Shown: in pieces, positions 23,028-34,232 of the stretch
How positions within the stretch are numbered: the stretch's first letter is position 1
Layout of the letters: each line of letters begins with the position of its first letter
Assembly (NCBI RefSeq): GCF_002795425.1
Contig: NZ_PHHA01000006.1
Coordinates: forward strand, 43,450-107,449
Direction: 5' to 3'
DNA length: 64,000 bases
From: Conservatibacter flavescens
GTDB taxonomy: Bacteria; Pseudomonadota; Gammaproteobacteria; Enterobacterales; Pasteurellaceae
Translations under genes and position numbers: made by a program
Notes under the pieces: generated by a model
What the model saw: only the letters and a program-made list of their open reading frames with translations
Told to the model about the DNA's origin: nothing
The model's database searches: none

Positions 23028-23492
23028 ATGTATCAAGTCAATATCGATCTACAAATCGCCTGTGAAGATGAAAACAATTTACCCGATTTCGCACAAATTG
23101 AAACTTGGGCGAGTCGTGCTGTACAACCTAAAACACAAAATGTTGATATGACCGTGCGCATTGTAGACGAGGCCGAAAGCCATGAGCTTAATCTCACTTA
23201 TCGTGGTAAAGACAAGCCGACAAACGTCCTCTCTTTTCCATTTGAATGCCCTGATGAAGTGGAATTACCATTGTTAGGTGATCTCATCATTTGTCGCCAA
23301 GTTGTTGAACAAGAAGCCCAAGAACAAGCAAAGCCTTTAATGGCGCACTGGGCACACATGGTGGTACACGGCAGCTTACATTTACTCGGTTATGACCATA
23401 TTAATGATACAGATGCGGAAGAAATGGAAAACTTAGAAACCGAAATTATGCAAAGTTTAGGTTTTGATGATCCTTATCTTTGTGAAAAATAA
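23028..23492 (+). CDS. ybeY: Endoribonuclease YbeY (16S rRNA 3' maturation)
   Basis: Zinc-dependent single-strand RNase involved in 16S rRNA processing and 70S quality control. The zinc motif H-x3-H-x5-H is in [15 protein letters not shown]; the conserved [15 protein letters not shown] segment precedes it. 154 residues. It is the middle gene of a tight ybeZ-ybeY-tmcA run, overlapping tmcA by 1 nt (TAATG). Confidence 0.96.
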   Translation: MYQVNIDLQIACEDENNLPDFAQIETWASRAVQPKTQNVDMTVRIVDEAESHELNLTYRGKDKPTNVLSFPFECPDEVELPLLGDLIICRQVVEQEAQEQAKPLMAHWAHMVVHGSLHLLGYDHINDTDAEEMENLETEIMQSLGFDDPYLCEK

Positions 23493-25402
23493 TGTTAGCT
23501 GCACGCCAATTTTATGTGATTGAAGCTGAAAAATTAGTCAATATCTTACCGCACTTTATGACAAAAAGTGCGGTCTGGATCGGCGATATTTTTTCTACCT
23601 TGCTCCCGACTTACACATTCAAACACGCGCCTAACCTCTTAGGACAAGAATTTGAAATTATTTTCTTTGATGCACGCCAAACTTTACATCTCGATGCGTT
23701 TGCGATTGCCAGTGGCACGTTAAAAGCGGGCGGTGTGTTATTGTTTGTTGTTGAACACTGGGAAAACTGGGAATATCAACAAGACCACGACAGCTTACGT
23801 TGGAGCGGACAACCCCATTCCATTAGCACGCCTCGCTTCCGTCACTGGTTTAAACAACAAATACATCATCATTTTCCACAATGTGATCAAGGGCTGCCTC
23901 AATCCGTTAATCCAGTATCAAACCATCAACATATGGCAACCCCCTCACAGCAAGCCATTATTGATATCATCATGCAGCAACAATCCGAGCTCTATTTCCT
24001 AACCGCAAAACGCGGAAGAGGAAAATCCGCATTAGCCGGCATGTTATCGACACAGCTCTACCATCAAGGCGCCTCTATCTATCTCACTGCGCCGAATAAA
24101 AATGCAGTCAACATTCTGCAAATTTTTGCCCAACAACCACTTAGCTTTATTGCGCCAGATGTACTTGCTCTTGCGATCCAACAAGATACTACGCAGTTTG
24201 CTGAAAGTTGGTTATTCGTTGATGAAGCCGCAACGATTCCCTTAGATTTATTACAGCAATTTTGCACCAGCTTCCGCCATATTCTATTTACGACAACCAT
24301 TCACAGTTATGAAGGCACTGGACGCGGGTTTAAACTGAAATTTATGCAAAAAATACCACGTACTTTTCAGTCATTAGAACTCGATATTCCCCTGCGCTGG
24401 GCTGAAAATGATCCGTTAGAACAATTTGTTGAACAAAGCTTATTATTAAATGCCGAAGATCAATTGATTCAACCTGACTATAATGCCAAACAAGCAATCA
24501 CTTATCGTCCCATGCTGACACAACAATCCTCCGTGCAGCAGCTAGCTCATGTCTATGGTTTGCTTTGTTTGGCGCATTACCGCACGACACCAACGGATCT
24601 ACGTCGTTTATTTGATGCGCCTAAACAGCACTACTGGCTAGCCGAAACGCCTCATCACATAATCGGTTGTCTTTGGGCTACCGAAGAAGGCGGTATACAA
24701 GACAAAGCGCTCATTGAACATATTGTACAAGGCAAACGTCGACCACGTGGTAATTTAGTGCCACAATTACTTGCCTTCCAAACCCTTATCCCTGATTATT
24801 GTCAATTGAAGTCTTTACGTATCTCACGCATAGCCATTCAACCCAAATGGCAACAGCAGGGAATCGGTTCTATGCTCATTGCACAAATGGCTCAAGCGAT
24901 GCAATCTACATTTGATTTTCTTTCTGTCAGTTTTGGTTATACTGCTGAACTTTTTCAGTTTTGGCAACAATGTGGATTTGAACCGGCTTATCTCAGTGAT
25001 CACAAAGAAGCGAGTAGTGGCAGCTATAATATGGTGATGCTGAAAGGCCTCTCTTCGAAAGGAAAAGCGATCTGCCGATCTGCACAACAATATTTCCAAC
25101 GTAATATAGCCCTTAGCTTCCACCCATTAGCCCATCAATTCATACCACCCTGTATTGACTGGCAATTCACAGCGGAAGATATGCAAAGCTTAAAAAACTT
25201 TGCCGATTCTCACCGCACTTTATCATCTGCATTACCCGCCATTCGCCGACTGCTACAAGGCTACTCCCAAAGGGAAAAACAACACGATTTCCCTTTACTT
25301 TTTGCCTACTTAAGCCATAAAAAAACCAACCAAGATAAAAAATCTTGGTTGGCACAATGTCGACTAGAAATTAAACGTGCTATCACACAAAATTTAACGT
25401 AG
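23492..25402 (+). CDS. tmcA: tRNA(Met) cytidine acetyltransferase TmcA
   Basis: Puts N4-acetylcytidine in the wobble position of elongator tRNA-Met, using ATP and acetyl-CoA. An N-terminal DUF1726 region is followed by a RecD-like helicase module (Walker A TAKRGRGKSALAGM, Walker B WLFVDEAATIPLDLL) and a GNAT acetyltransferase (SRIAIQPKWQQQGIGSMLIAQMAQ), then a tRNA-binding tail. 636 residues, slightly shorter than E. coli TmcA. Its 3' end contains the terminator of the convergent mreBCD operon and overlaps mreD by 9 nt. Confidence 0.93.
   Translation: MLAARQFYVIEAEKLVNILPHFMTKSAVWIGDIFSTLLPTYTFKHAPNLLGQEFEIIFFDARQTLHLDAFAIASGTLKAGGVLLFVVEHWENWEYQQDHDSLRWSGQPHSISTPRFRHWFKQQIHHHFPQCDQGLPQSVNPVSNHQHMATPSQQAIIDIIMQQQSELYFLTAKRGRGKSALAGMLSTQLYHQGASIYLTAPNKNAVNILQIFAQQPLSFIAPDVLALAIQQDTTQFAESWLFVDEAATIPLDLLQQFCTSFRHILFTTTIHSYEGTGRGFKLKFMQKIPRTFQSLELDIPLRWAENDPLEQFVEQSLLLNAEDQLIQPDYNAKQAITYRPMLTQQSSVQQLAHVYGLLCLAHYRTTPTDLRRLFDAPKQHYWLAETPHHIIGCLWATEEGGIQDKALIEHIVQGKRRPRGNLVPQLLAFQTLIPDYCQLKSLRISRIAIQPKWQQQGIGSMLIAQMAQAMQSTFDFLSVSFGYTAELFQFWQQCGFEPAYLSDHKEASSGSYNMVMLKGLSSKGKAICRSAQQYFQRNIALSFHPLAHQFIPPCIDWQFTAEDMQSLKNFADSHRTLSSALPAIRRLLQGYSQREKQHDFPLLFAYLSHKKTNQDKKSWLAQCRLEIKRAITQNLT
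25318..25352 (-). terminator. Intrinsic terminator of mreBCD, lying inside the tmcA coding region
   Basis: Read on the minus strand: stem CCAACCAAGAT / ATCTTGGTTGG, 5-nt loop, then a run of seven T. It lies about 42 nt past the mreD stop and inside the last 30 codons of tmcA, so a coding sequence doubles as the neighbour's terminator. Confidence 0.8.
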
Positions 25403-25882
25403 ATGCGCTTGTCTGCGAATTTTGCGTAATAATAAAAATAACCATGGCCACAATAAGCCACTAATCAATGCCCCAATTAATTCTTGCCAATTAAAAATCG
25501 CGCTATGTAAGAAAAGCTCGACGAGGAAAATACTGATACGGATAACCGCAACAAACATCATAACCAGCAAACTTTGTTGCCATAAAGAAAAATTTCTTAA
25601 AATGAGATGATTCGCCGCAATTAAGTAGGCAAAGACAGATAAAACCAAAGCGTGTGTGCCTAACGTGGAACCTAACACGAGATCCCACAAGACACCTAAA
25701 GCAAAAGCACTGCCAATACTAATTTTATTCGGGATCGCCATGATCCAATAGGTTAACACCATCACTAACCATGCCGGACGAAAACCTTGAAATTCTATTG
25801 GCCAAGGCATAATTTCCATCACTAAGGCCAAAATAAAAATACAGAGTAAAATCAGCCATTGAACAAATAAATTACTGCGCAT
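25394..25882 (-). CDS. mreD: Rod shape-determining protein MreD
   Basis: Small inner-membrane component of the elongasome. 162 residues with five or six hydrophobic segments and a final basic tail (LLLRKIRRQAHLR); the MPWPIEFQGFRPAWLVMVLTYW stretch is family-typical. It overlaps the mreC end by 11 nt, indicating coupling within mreBCD. Confidence 0.93.
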   Translation of the reverse strand: MRSNLFVQWLILLCIFILALVMEIMPWPIEFQGFRPAWLVMVLTYWIMAIPNKISIGSAFALGVLWDLVLGSTLGTHALVLSVFAYLIAANHLILRNFSLWQQSLLVMMFVAVIRISIFLVELFLHSAIFNWQELIGALISGLLWPWLFLLLRKIRRQAHLR

Positions 25883-26963
25883 CTTGTTCTCCTTGCTCTT
25901 GCCCCACAGCTGGCGCTACTCTATCTACTGGCGCTGGCAGTTCCTCAACAGGCAAAGGTGCATGTTCAAAAACCGGCGGCTCCCCCAACTCTAATGCAGG
26001 ATCATTTTCATTAGCCCCATCTGCTGTAGGTTGAGCTTCTGTTGACTGAGGTGTAAGCAACACTTCTTCTTTTTGATTCGCTAAACGTTGTTTAACCACA
26101 TTACGTACATCTTCTGGAGAAGTATTCGCTTTACGCATTTCATCGCTCGTCGGCCACAATAATAATACATAGCGTAAACGTTCTAAAGATGCCAACGGCT
26201 TAACACTCACACTCGCAAAATAATTTGACCCATCTCGAGAAATCTTATCAACAATCCCTACGGGATACCCTTCTGGAAAACGACCGCCTAAGCCAGATGT
26301 GACCAACAAATCCCCTTTTTCAATATCTACCGAACGCGGCACATTTTCCAACGTCAATTCATCATTACGCCCAGAACCACTCGCAATAACACGCACATCA
26401 TTGCGTAGAACTTGCAAAGGGATTCCATGTGTCACATCAGTTAAAAGCAAGACTCGGCTCGTTTTCGCGCCTACCGCGATAATTTGTCCCACAACGCCTT
26501 TTTCATCAATCACGGGTTGACCCACATATGCGCCGTCATTTTTCCCCTGATTAATCACAACTTGCTTACGATAAGCATCATTTTCAGCCGTCAACACCTC
26601 TGCGATTTTTTTATACTCATCTTGGCGCAATGGCGAGTTCAACAATAATCGTAAACGTTGGTTTTCAACCTTAAGATGGTCTAATAACAATAAATCTGCA
26701 TTTTTTTCTAGTAATTGTTCTTTAATAATGCGATTTTCAATTTGCAGTTTTGACGTATCCACCAGATTATCAGACACACCATCAAGCACTGTACGTGGCG
26801 AGTTTGCAAGATAATATAAACCACCAATAGCCGTTTCCATTACGCTACGAGCCTTAATCATACTATTGGTTTGCCCATCTGACAGAATAAGTGCCACTGA
26901 GGCGATAATCGCCAACACTAAACGAATACCAAGAGAAGGCGCTTTTGCAAAAATAGGTTTCAT
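25872..26963 (-). CDS. mreC: Cell shape-determining protein MreC
   Basis: Periplasmic, membrane-anchored elongasome scaffold. A single N-terminal membrane segment (IRLVLAIIASVALILS) is followed by a coiled coil and the beta-domain (VVINQGKNDGAYVGQPVIDEKG, TSGLGGRFPEGYPVGIV). The last 80 residues are a Pro/Glu/Gln-rich low-complexity tail beyond the conserved core. I start at ATG 26963 (MKPIFAKAPS, 363 residues); the longer frame uses a TTG at 26981 that falls inside an uptake-word hairpin. Confidence 0.93.
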   Translation of the reverse strand: MKPIFAKAPSLGIRLVLAIIASVALILSDGQTNSMIKARSVMETAIGGLYYLANSPRTVLDGVSDNLVDTSKLQIENRIIKEQLLEKNADLLLLDHLKVENQRLRLLLNSPLRQDEYKKIAEVLTAENDAYRKQVVINQGKNDGAYVGQPVIDEKGVVGQIIAVGAKTSRVLLLTDVTHGIPLQVLRNDVRVIASGSGRNDELTLENVPRSVDIEKGDLLVTSGLGGRFPEGYPVGIVDKISRDGSNYFASVSVKPLASLERLRYVLLLWPTSDEMRKANTSPEDVRNVVKQRLANQKEEVLLTPQSTEAQPTADGANENDPALELGEPPVFEHAPLPVEELPAPVDRVAPAVGQEQGEQDAQ

Positions 26964-26980
26964 TCCATATCCAACTAACA

Positions 26981-27009
26981 AAAGTGCGGTAAAATTGACC
27001 GCACTTTTT
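26981..27009 (-). terminator. Inverted pair of uptake words between mreB and mreC
   Basis: AAAGTGCGGT (26981-26990), an 8-nt loop, ACCGCACTTTTT (26998-27009). Such paired Haemophilus-type uptake words form stem-loops. In the middle of the mre operon it may attenuate rather than stop transcription; the U-tract lies on the plus-strand side and on the minus strand the stem is followed by TGTTAG. Confidence 0.6.
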
Positions 27010-27031
27010 CTTTTATCACAAGTTGTTTAGC

Positions 27032-28259
<1,228 letters not shown>

Positions 28260-28271
28260 CTATTTTTTAAA

Positions 28272-31103
28272 CTATTTTTTATTAAGAATGCCTTTTAAGA
28301 AACGCGCAGTATGTGAATGGGGATCTTGTGCCACATCTTCTGGCGTTCCTGTCGCAATGATTTGACCTCCGCCACTTCCCCCTTCCGGTCCAAGATCGAC
28401 AATCCAATCAGCGGTTTTGATCACATCTAAATTATGTTCAATCACCACTATCGTATTGCCTTGATCCCGTAAACGATGTAGTACTTGTAACAATTGTTTA
28501 ATATCGGCAAAATGTAAGCCCGTCGTTGGTTCATCGAGAATATATAAGGTTTTTCCCGTATCTCGCTTAGACAACTCCGTCGCTAATTTAACGCGTTGTG
28601 CTTCGCCTCCCGATAAGGTTGTTGAAGACTGCCCCAAACGAATATACGACAAACCGACATCAATCAATGTTTGCAATTTACGAGCAATCATAGGAATGGC
28701 ATCGAAAAACTCTCTTGCCTCTTCCACTGTCATATCCAAGACCTGATGAATGCTTTTCCCCTTATAACGGACCTCTAAGGTTTCACGATTATAGCGTTTG
28801 CCCTTACACTGATCACACGGCACATAAACATCAGGTAAAAAGTGCATTTCGACTTTGATTACACCATCGCCTTGACAAGCTTCACAACGTCCACCGCGCA
28901 CATTAAAACTAAAACGTCCAGGGTTATAACCACGCGCTCTCGCCTCAGGCACACCGGAAAATAACTCACGAATTGGAGTAAAAACCCCCGTATACGTCGC
29001 AGGGTTAGAACGAGGCGTGCGCCCAATTGGGCTTTGATCAATATCAATAACCTTATCAAAGAATTCCAACCCTTCAATAGATTGATAAGGCGCATGTTGG
29101 CTATTTTCCGCCCGATTTAGGGCATTTTGTGCTAAAGGAAACAAGGTATCATTGATCAAAGTGGATTTCCCTGATCCTGACACCCCTGTAATACAGGTAA
29201 ATAAACCAACAGGAATTTCTAAATTGACATTTTTCAGATTATTACCACTCGCCCCGGATAATTTCAGCATTTTTTTCCGATCAAGTGCGGTACGTTTTGA
29301 CGGAATTTCTATTTTTTCTTTACCCGACAAATATTTACCAGTAATAGACTGTGGATTAGCCATGATTTCTTTTGCTGTTCCCTCCGCAATAACTTGGCCA
29401 CCATGCACACCCGCGCCCGGTCCAATATCAATAATATGATCTGCCGCCATAATCGCATCTTCATCATGTTCCACCACGATTACCGTATTGCCTAGATTGC
29501 GTAAATGAATTAATGTATTTAATAAACGTTCATTATCTCGTTGATGAAGCCCAATTGAAGGTTCATCTAATACATACATTACCCCAACCAAACCCGCACC
29601 TATTTGGCTTGCTAAACGGATACGTTGTGCCTCTCCTCCTGATAAGGTTTCGGCTGAACGAGACAGAGAAAGATAATTCAATCCCACATTCACCAAAAAT
29701 TGCAAACGCTCTGTGATTTCTTTCAGAATTTTTTCAGCAATTTGTGCTTTTTGCCCTGTTAATGAAAGCTGTTCAAAGAAATTTAATGCGCCACCAATAC
29801 TCATTTCCGACACATCAGGCAAAGTCGTTTTACCGATAAATACATGGCGCGCCTCAGGACGTAAACGGGATCCCCCACAATCCATACAAGATCGGTGGCT
29901 AATATGCTTCGCCAACTCCTCCCGAACAGACATGGATTCCGTTTCTTTATAACGGCGCGCCATATTATTTAAAATGCCCTCAAAGATATGACGACGAACC
30001 ACAGTATCACCACGATCATTCACATATTGAAACTCAATTTCCTCTTTGCCTGAGCCATTTAAAATAATATGCTGAATTTTTTTCGGGAGATCTTCAAATG
30101 GCTTTTCGATGTCAAATCCATAATGTTTTGCGAGAGAGGTTAACATCTGATAATAGTAGAAATTACGACGATCCCAGCCTTTTATCGCTCCACTTGCTAA
30201 TGACACACTCGGATTTTGTACCACACGCTTTTCGTCAAAAAATTGCTGAATTCCTAAGCCATCACAAGTCGGGCAAGCGCCAGCTGGATTATTAAAGGAA
30301 AATAAACGCGGCTCTAATTCCGGCACAGAATAACCACAATGTGGGCAAGCAAAGTTCGCTGAAAAAATCAACTCTTCCTGTTGCGGATTTTCCATATCCG
30401 CCACAACTGCTGTTCCACCAGACAACTCCAATGCCGTTTCAAAAGATTCTGCCAATCTTGTGGCCAAATCAGACCGCACTTTAAACCGATCGACCACCAC
30501 CTCAATAGTATGTTTCTTCTGTAATTCTAATTTTGGCGGATCGGATAAATCACAAATTTCACCATCAATACGCGCGCGAATATAACCTTGCGCAGCAATA
30601 TGTTCCAGTATTTTAACATGCTCCCCTTTACGCGCTCTCACAACTGGCGCAAGCAACATCATTTTGCTGCCTTCCGGTAAGGTCATCACCTTATCTACCA
30701 TTTGACTGATGGTTTGTGCAGTTAAGGCTACATCATGCGTAGGGCAACGCGGCTCCCCAACGCGGGCAAACAATAAGCGTAAATAATCATGTACTTCAGT
30801 AATTGTCCCCACCGTAGAACGTGGGTTATGAGAAGTGGACTTCTGCTCAATAGAAATAGCGGGCGAAAGGCCTTCAATATGATCCACATCAGGCTTTTCC
30901 ATAAGAGATAAAAACTGACGTGCATAAGCCGAAAGGGATTCCACATAACGGCGTTGCCCTTCCGCATAAAGCGTATCAAATGCTAATGAAGACTTCCCTG
31001 ACCCTGATAATCCGGTAATGACAATCAATTTATCACGGGGTATTGTCAAATTCACATTTTTTAAATTATGGGTTCTCGCACCACGAATTTCTATTTTATC
31101 CAT
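28272..31103 (-). CDS. uvrA: Excinuclease ABC subunit A (UvrA)
   Basis: Damage-sensing ATPase of nucleotide excision repair. Two ABC modules are visible: Walker [15 protein letters not shown] and [14 protein letters not shown], signatures [12 protein letters not shown] and [12 protein letters not shown]. Zinc fingers: CPHCGYSVP...CPTC and CEACQGDG...CDQCKG. The ATG at 31103 ([16 protein letters not shown]) gives 943 residues, the family length; the frame continues to 31166 without conserved sequence. Divergent from ssb, with a LexA-like box between. Confidence 0.97.
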   Translation of the reverse strand: MDKIEIRGARTHNLKNVNLTIPRDKLIVITGLSGSGKSSLAFDTLYAEGQRRYVESLSAYARQFLSLMEKPDVDHIEGLSPAISIEQKSTSHNPRSTVGTITEVHDYLRLLFARVGEPRCPTHDVALTAQTISQMVDKVMTLPEGSKMMLLAPVVRARKGEHVKILEHIAAQGYIRARIDGEICDLSDPPKLELQKKHTIEVVVDRFKVRSDLATRLAESFETALELSGGTAVVADMENPQQEELIFSANFACPHCGYSVPELEPRLFSFNNPAGACPTCDGLGIQQFFDEKRVVQNPSVSLASGAIKGWDRRNFYYYQMLTSLAKHYGFDIEKPFEDLPKKIQHIILNGSGKEEIEFQYVNDRGDTVVRRHIFEGILNNMARRYKETESMSVREELAKHISHRSCMDCGGSRLRPEARHVFIGKTTLPDVSEMSIGGALNFFEQLSLTGQKAQIAEKILKEITERLQFLVNVGLNYLSLSRSAETLSGGEAQRIRLASQIGAGLVGVMYVLDEPSIGLHQRDNERLLNTLIHLRNLGNTVIVVEHDEDAIMAADHIIDIGPGAGVHGGQVIAEGTAKEIMANPQSITGKYLSGKEKIEIPSKRTALDRKKMLKLSGASGNNLKNVNLEIPVGLFTCITGVSGSGKSTLINDTLFPLAQNALNRAENSQHAPYQSIEGLEFFDKVIDIDQSPIGRTPRSNPATYTGVFTPIRELFSGVPEARARGYNPGRFSFNVRGGRCEACQGDGVIKVEMHFLPDVYVPCDQCKGKRYNRETLEVRYKGKSIHQVLDMTVEEAREFFDAIPMIARKLQTLIDVGLSYIRLGQSSTTLSGGEAQRVKLATELSKRDTGKTLYILDEPTTGLHFADIKQLLQVLHRLRDQGNTIVVIEHNLDVIKTADWIVDLGPEGGSGGGQIIATGTPEDVAQDPHSHTARFLKGILNKK

Positions 31104-31156
31104 TCTAAAACCGTCAAAAAATCTCAAATTTGGAATCATTATCGCACTTTTATTAA

Positions 31157-31176
31157 AACTGTTCAAATATCCAGTG
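31157..31176. promoter_or_regulatory. LexA-like SOS box between uvrA and ssb
   Basis: AACTGTTCAAATATCCAGTG fits the CTGT-N8-ACAG layout with one change (CCAG). uvrA and ssb share a divergent SOS-controlled region in E. coli as well, and a second box with the identical CTGT/CCAG half-sites lies before ruvA at 57551. Confidence 0.6.
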
Positions 31177-31250
31177 GAATTTAATAGACCTTTTTAAATT
31201 TTTCAGGCAAAATAAACAAAAATTTTTACCTAATCAAACAAGAGGAAATT

Positions 31251-31724
31251 ATGGCCGGTGTAAATAAAGTGATTATCGTGGGTAATTTAGGTAACGATCC
31301 TGAAATGAGAACAATGCCAAATGGCGAGGCTGTTGCGAATATCAGTGTTGCTACAAGTGAAAGCTGGATGGATAAAAATACGGGAGAGCGCCGTGAAGTC
31401 ACTGAATGGCATCGCATTGTCTTTTATCGCCGTCAAGCTGAAGTTTGTGGCGAATATCTACGTAAAGGCTCAAAAGTCTATGTAGAAGGACGTTTAAGAA
31501 CACGTAAATGGCAAGATCAAAACGGTCAAGATCGTTATACCACTGAAATCCAAGGTGATGTATTACAAATGCTAGACAGCCGTGCTGATCGTGGACAAGG
31601 TGGTTATAGCGCCCCACAATCAACCCCAGCTCAACCAAGCTATCAATCCCGTCCAGCACAACAAAAAGCCACCCCACAGCCTGAACCTGCTATGGATGCT
31701 TTTGATGATGATATTCCGTTCTAA
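31251..31724 (+). CDS. ssb: Single-stranded DNA-binding protein
   Basis: OB-fold tetrameric protein for replication, repair and, here, natural transformation. The N-terminal domain ([43 protein letters not shown]) is followed by a Gln/Pro-rich linker and the acidic tail DAFDDDIPF used to recruit partner proteins. 157 residues. AAGAGGAA stands 5 nt before the ATG. Confidence 0.98.
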   Translation: MAGVNKVIIVGNLGNDPEMRTMPNGEAVANISVATSESWMDKNTGERREVTEWHRIVFYRRQAEVCGEYLRKGSKVYVEGRLRTRKWQDQNGQDRYTTEIQGDVLQMLDSRADRGQGGYSAPQSTPAQPSYQSRPAQQKATPQPEPAMDAFDDDIPF

Positions 31725-31767
31725 GTTACGTATAATTTAAAAACATAAATTTTAAAGCTAGACATTC

Positions 31768-31805
31768 AAGAGAATCCCTGAAAGACAAGGATTCTCTTTT
31801 TTTGC
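31768..31805 (+). terminator. Intrinsic terminator of ssb
   Basis: Ten-pair stem AAGAGAATCC / GGATTCTCTT, 11-nt loop, then TTTTTTT. Confidence 0.88.
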
Positions 31806-32187
31806 ACTTATTTTATGCACACTTTATTTAATCATATTAATATATTATTTTTGTAAAATTTAATTACTTATATAAGTTAGAAACAGTCATTTTTTCAAGT
31901 CAAGAATACTTTCCTCTATTACTTAATTAGAACTCATTAGGCTAATAACAACATAGACTTATTTTCACCTTTAAACAGAAAAAGTAAGTGTACATTTATC
32001 CGAAATACTACACCGTTATGCCGTCAAGCAAAAAACTACCACGATAAGCGTAAGCACACCCAAGTGGTTAGGGGAAATTTTATGAGTTTTCAATAACTCA
32101 AACCATTAGAAGGGCTAACAGTTTGAGTTGTAGATAGAGATATTATAAGAAATTTGAGTTATGGGGATAATTGAGAATTTTGATAGT
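31806..32187. other. AT-rich gap between ssb and the Qat operon
   Basis: About 380 nt without a convincing gene; long AT-rich runs, no uptake word. Its right end (32085-32180) holds one copy of a repeated hairpin element described separately. Confidence 0.6.
32085..32180 (+). repeat. Junction element copy A (hairpin plus conserved tail)
   Basis: Contains a hairpin AACTCAAAC-ca-TTAG-aaggg-CTAA-ca-GTTTGAGTT (32095-32129) and then a tail from GATATTATAAG to TTGAGAATTTT. A diverged copy in opposite orientation stands at 52312-52439; the tails agree at roughly 38 of 44 positions by hand alignment. Lies immediately past the qatD stop codon. Confidence 0.6.
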
Positions 32188-32919
32188 TTATATATGTTTT
32201 GAAACTAAGCTAAAGAGGTTTTGTCTCAACATATTTTCAGCTTCTGAAATATTCATTCTCCACATATCTGCCAATATTGCAATAGCAATATTGGCATCCC
32301 AAGGAAATAAAGCTTGTGCTTTAATATTCCCAAAAGGTCCATCGGTTTCAATCAATATTTTTTCTATTGGCATGACTTGAACCAACTCATAACCCTTTTT
32401 GCTGCTTAACATTGCAGGCCCCACAGAAAAATAGCACCCCATTTCAATCGCTCGTTTTAACTGTTGTTTTGTGCCTGAAAACCAATGAAGGATTGGCAAA
32501 TTATCATTTACTTGACTTAATTCATCTAGCACAGCATTTGAACTCATTCTAGAATGTATACTTAATATTTTTCCACCAGATTTTGCTGAACTTCTTAAAA
32601 TATGGCGAAAGACTTTTAATTGAATATCCCAATACCTTTTAAACTCTTTTCCACCGTCTAAACCTATTTCACCGACATAACGTGTTTGACCTAATAAATC
32701 ATCAAATAGCTCTAATTCCAGCCAACGCTCATGAGCCAATTGAGGATGTAAACCCAAAGCAGTTCGTATACGAGGACAATTTTTTGCTAATAAATTAGTG
32801 CCATGCCACGCTTTTGGGGTAGTTGTTACTGATAAAACATAAATATCTTCATTTTGACACTGCTTAACAACAGCGTAAGGATTTGGATATAAATCCAAAT
32901 GGCAATGCATATCCATCAT
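32188..32919 (-). CDS. qatD: QatD, TatD-family metal-dependent nuclease of the Qat defence system
   Basis: TIM-barrel hydrolase of the TatD family. The metal ligands can be read in order: HxH in MHCHLD (His5, His7), Glu84 in GEIGLDGG, His122 in IHSR, His145 in HWFSG and Asp193 in ETDGPF. 243 residues. It overlaps qatC by 4 nt (ATGA) and is the last gene of qatABCD, which as a unit confers phage resistance. A housekeeping TatD is excluded by this context and by the divergent sequence. Confidence 0.9.
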   Translation of the reverse strand: MMDMHCHLDLYPNPYAVVKQCQNEDIYVLSVTTTPKAWHGTNLLAKNCPRIRTALGLHPQLAHERWLELELFDDLLGQTRYVGEIGLDGGKEFKRYWDIQLKVFRHILRSSAKSGGKILSIHSRMSSNAVLDELSQVNDNLPILHWFSGTKQQLKRAIEMGCYFSVGPAMLSSKKGYELVQVMPIEKILIETDGPFGNIKAQALFPWDANIAIAILADMWRMNISEAENMLRQNLFSLVSKHI

Positions 32920-34232
32920 AATATTTCTTTTGCTATTAAAAGTTGTTCCACTTCATTCAATCCATTCATAAAAACATCAGCAAACTGATTTAATTGTTGA
33001 ATGGGTAATGAACCACTTTGTAAAACCCATTGATGCATATTACTATGATTTTTTCGACGAATAGCACTAATTAAAGCAAATAAATCATCTTTTCTGTCCT
33101 GATTTGTCAAAACTTTTCGAATATCATTGAATTCATATTCAGCATCATTCGTTATACCTGCATAATATAATGATGCTCTACGAATCAAGCAGGGAACACA
33201 AACTCCACATTGTTGATTTTTGCGTTTCCAATGACTACATGAAACAGTATCAGGGATAATTTGCTGCAATAATGGTAAATTTTTACATTCTGCTATCATT
33301 TGTCCTTTGGTTTTAAATTGATACGGATTTTTTAAAGAAAAAGGAATATTGACTGCTGTAAGTAACTTTTGTAATTCTTGAATAAAGTAAGGGTGTGTAG
33401 TTCGTGTGCTCAACGTTCCTAATCGGCGTGGTGTTAAAGGTGCATTGATTGAAATTACCCCATTTTCAGGTACGAAAATATCAATCTCTTTTTGTACCAC
33501 CTCCTGTAAAGCACAAGCTGATACAATTGCAAATGCTAAAAAATTTAAGCTTCTGGTTCGCATTGTGATTTCAGCAGTCCTGCCATTATTTAAATGTGGC
33601 TGTGCAATCGCATTAAATTGAGAAAATTGATTGGCATAACGACTTTGATTAAATTTTTCAACAATCATTTGCTGATGTGATTTATCACCTTTATAAGAAT
33701 GACTAACCAAAACAGGTGAATACCCCTGCTCCAATAAATCAATTGCTCCAATCGCCGAATCTAAACCACCTGAAAATAAACAAACACTGTCTTTATTTCT
33801 TAAATCTACCAATTTGGTTCGGCCGTTTAATTTATAAGGTTTTGGTGGTAATTGTCCATCTTCTTGAAAATTAAATTGCCAAATATCGCCACTCAAAAAG
33901 TGTAAAATTTGCTCTAAATGTGCTTTATTTGCATGCCAAATATCAGGCTGGCATAAGGGTAAAGTAATAGAAAAAGAGCGACACCAACCATTTGCTGTAT
34001 CTTTTCGCAAAACAAAAGTATCTGCTGCTGTAACTGCCATAGCAATGGTTAGAAAATCCATTACTTGATTATTGAGTTCAACACCTAATCTTCTTACCCG
34101 ATCTAAAACCATATTACCAATATGAGCAATTTGTAGATTTTTATCGCCCATACCATAAAGACGAATAGGTAAAACACCATTAGATAAATGTTTTAATTGC
34201 TCAATATCGTGATGAAAAACTAATTGTGTCAT
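32916..34232 (-). CDS. qatC: QatC, QueC-like ATP-pyrophosphatase of the Qat defence system
   Basis: The PP-loop LFSGGLDS (about residues 152-159) and the C-terminal zinc motif SCSHWKRKNQQCGVCVPCLIRR relate it to QueC, which makes preQ0. The first 140 residues are an extra N-terminal domain absent from QueC. 438 residues from ATG 34232, whose A overlaps the qatB stop (TGATG). In the operon it probably uses 7-deazaguanine-type chemistry on a partner rather than supplying queuosine. Confidence 0.9.
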   Translation of the reverse strand: MTQLVFHHDIEQLKHLSNGVLPIRLYGMGDKNLQIAHIGNMVLDRVRRLGVELNNQVMDFLTIAMAVTAADTFVLRKDTANGWCRSFSITLPLCQPDIWHANKAHLEQILHFLSGDIWQFNFQEDGQLPPKPYKLNGRTKLVDLRNKDSVCLFSGGLDSAIGAIDLLEQGYSPVLVSHSYKGDKSHQQMIVEKFNQSRYANQFSQFNAIAQPHLNNGRTAEITMRTRSLNFLAFAIVSACALQEVVQKEIDIFVPENGVISINAPLTPRRLGTLSTRTTHPYFIQELQKLLTAVNIPFSLKNPYQFKTKGQMIAECKNLPLLQQIIPDTVSCSHWKRKNQQCGVCVPCLIRRASLYYAGITNDAEYEFNDIRKVLTNQDRKDDLFALISAIRRKNHSNMHQWVLQSGSLPIQQLNQFADVFMNGLNEVEQLLIAKEIL

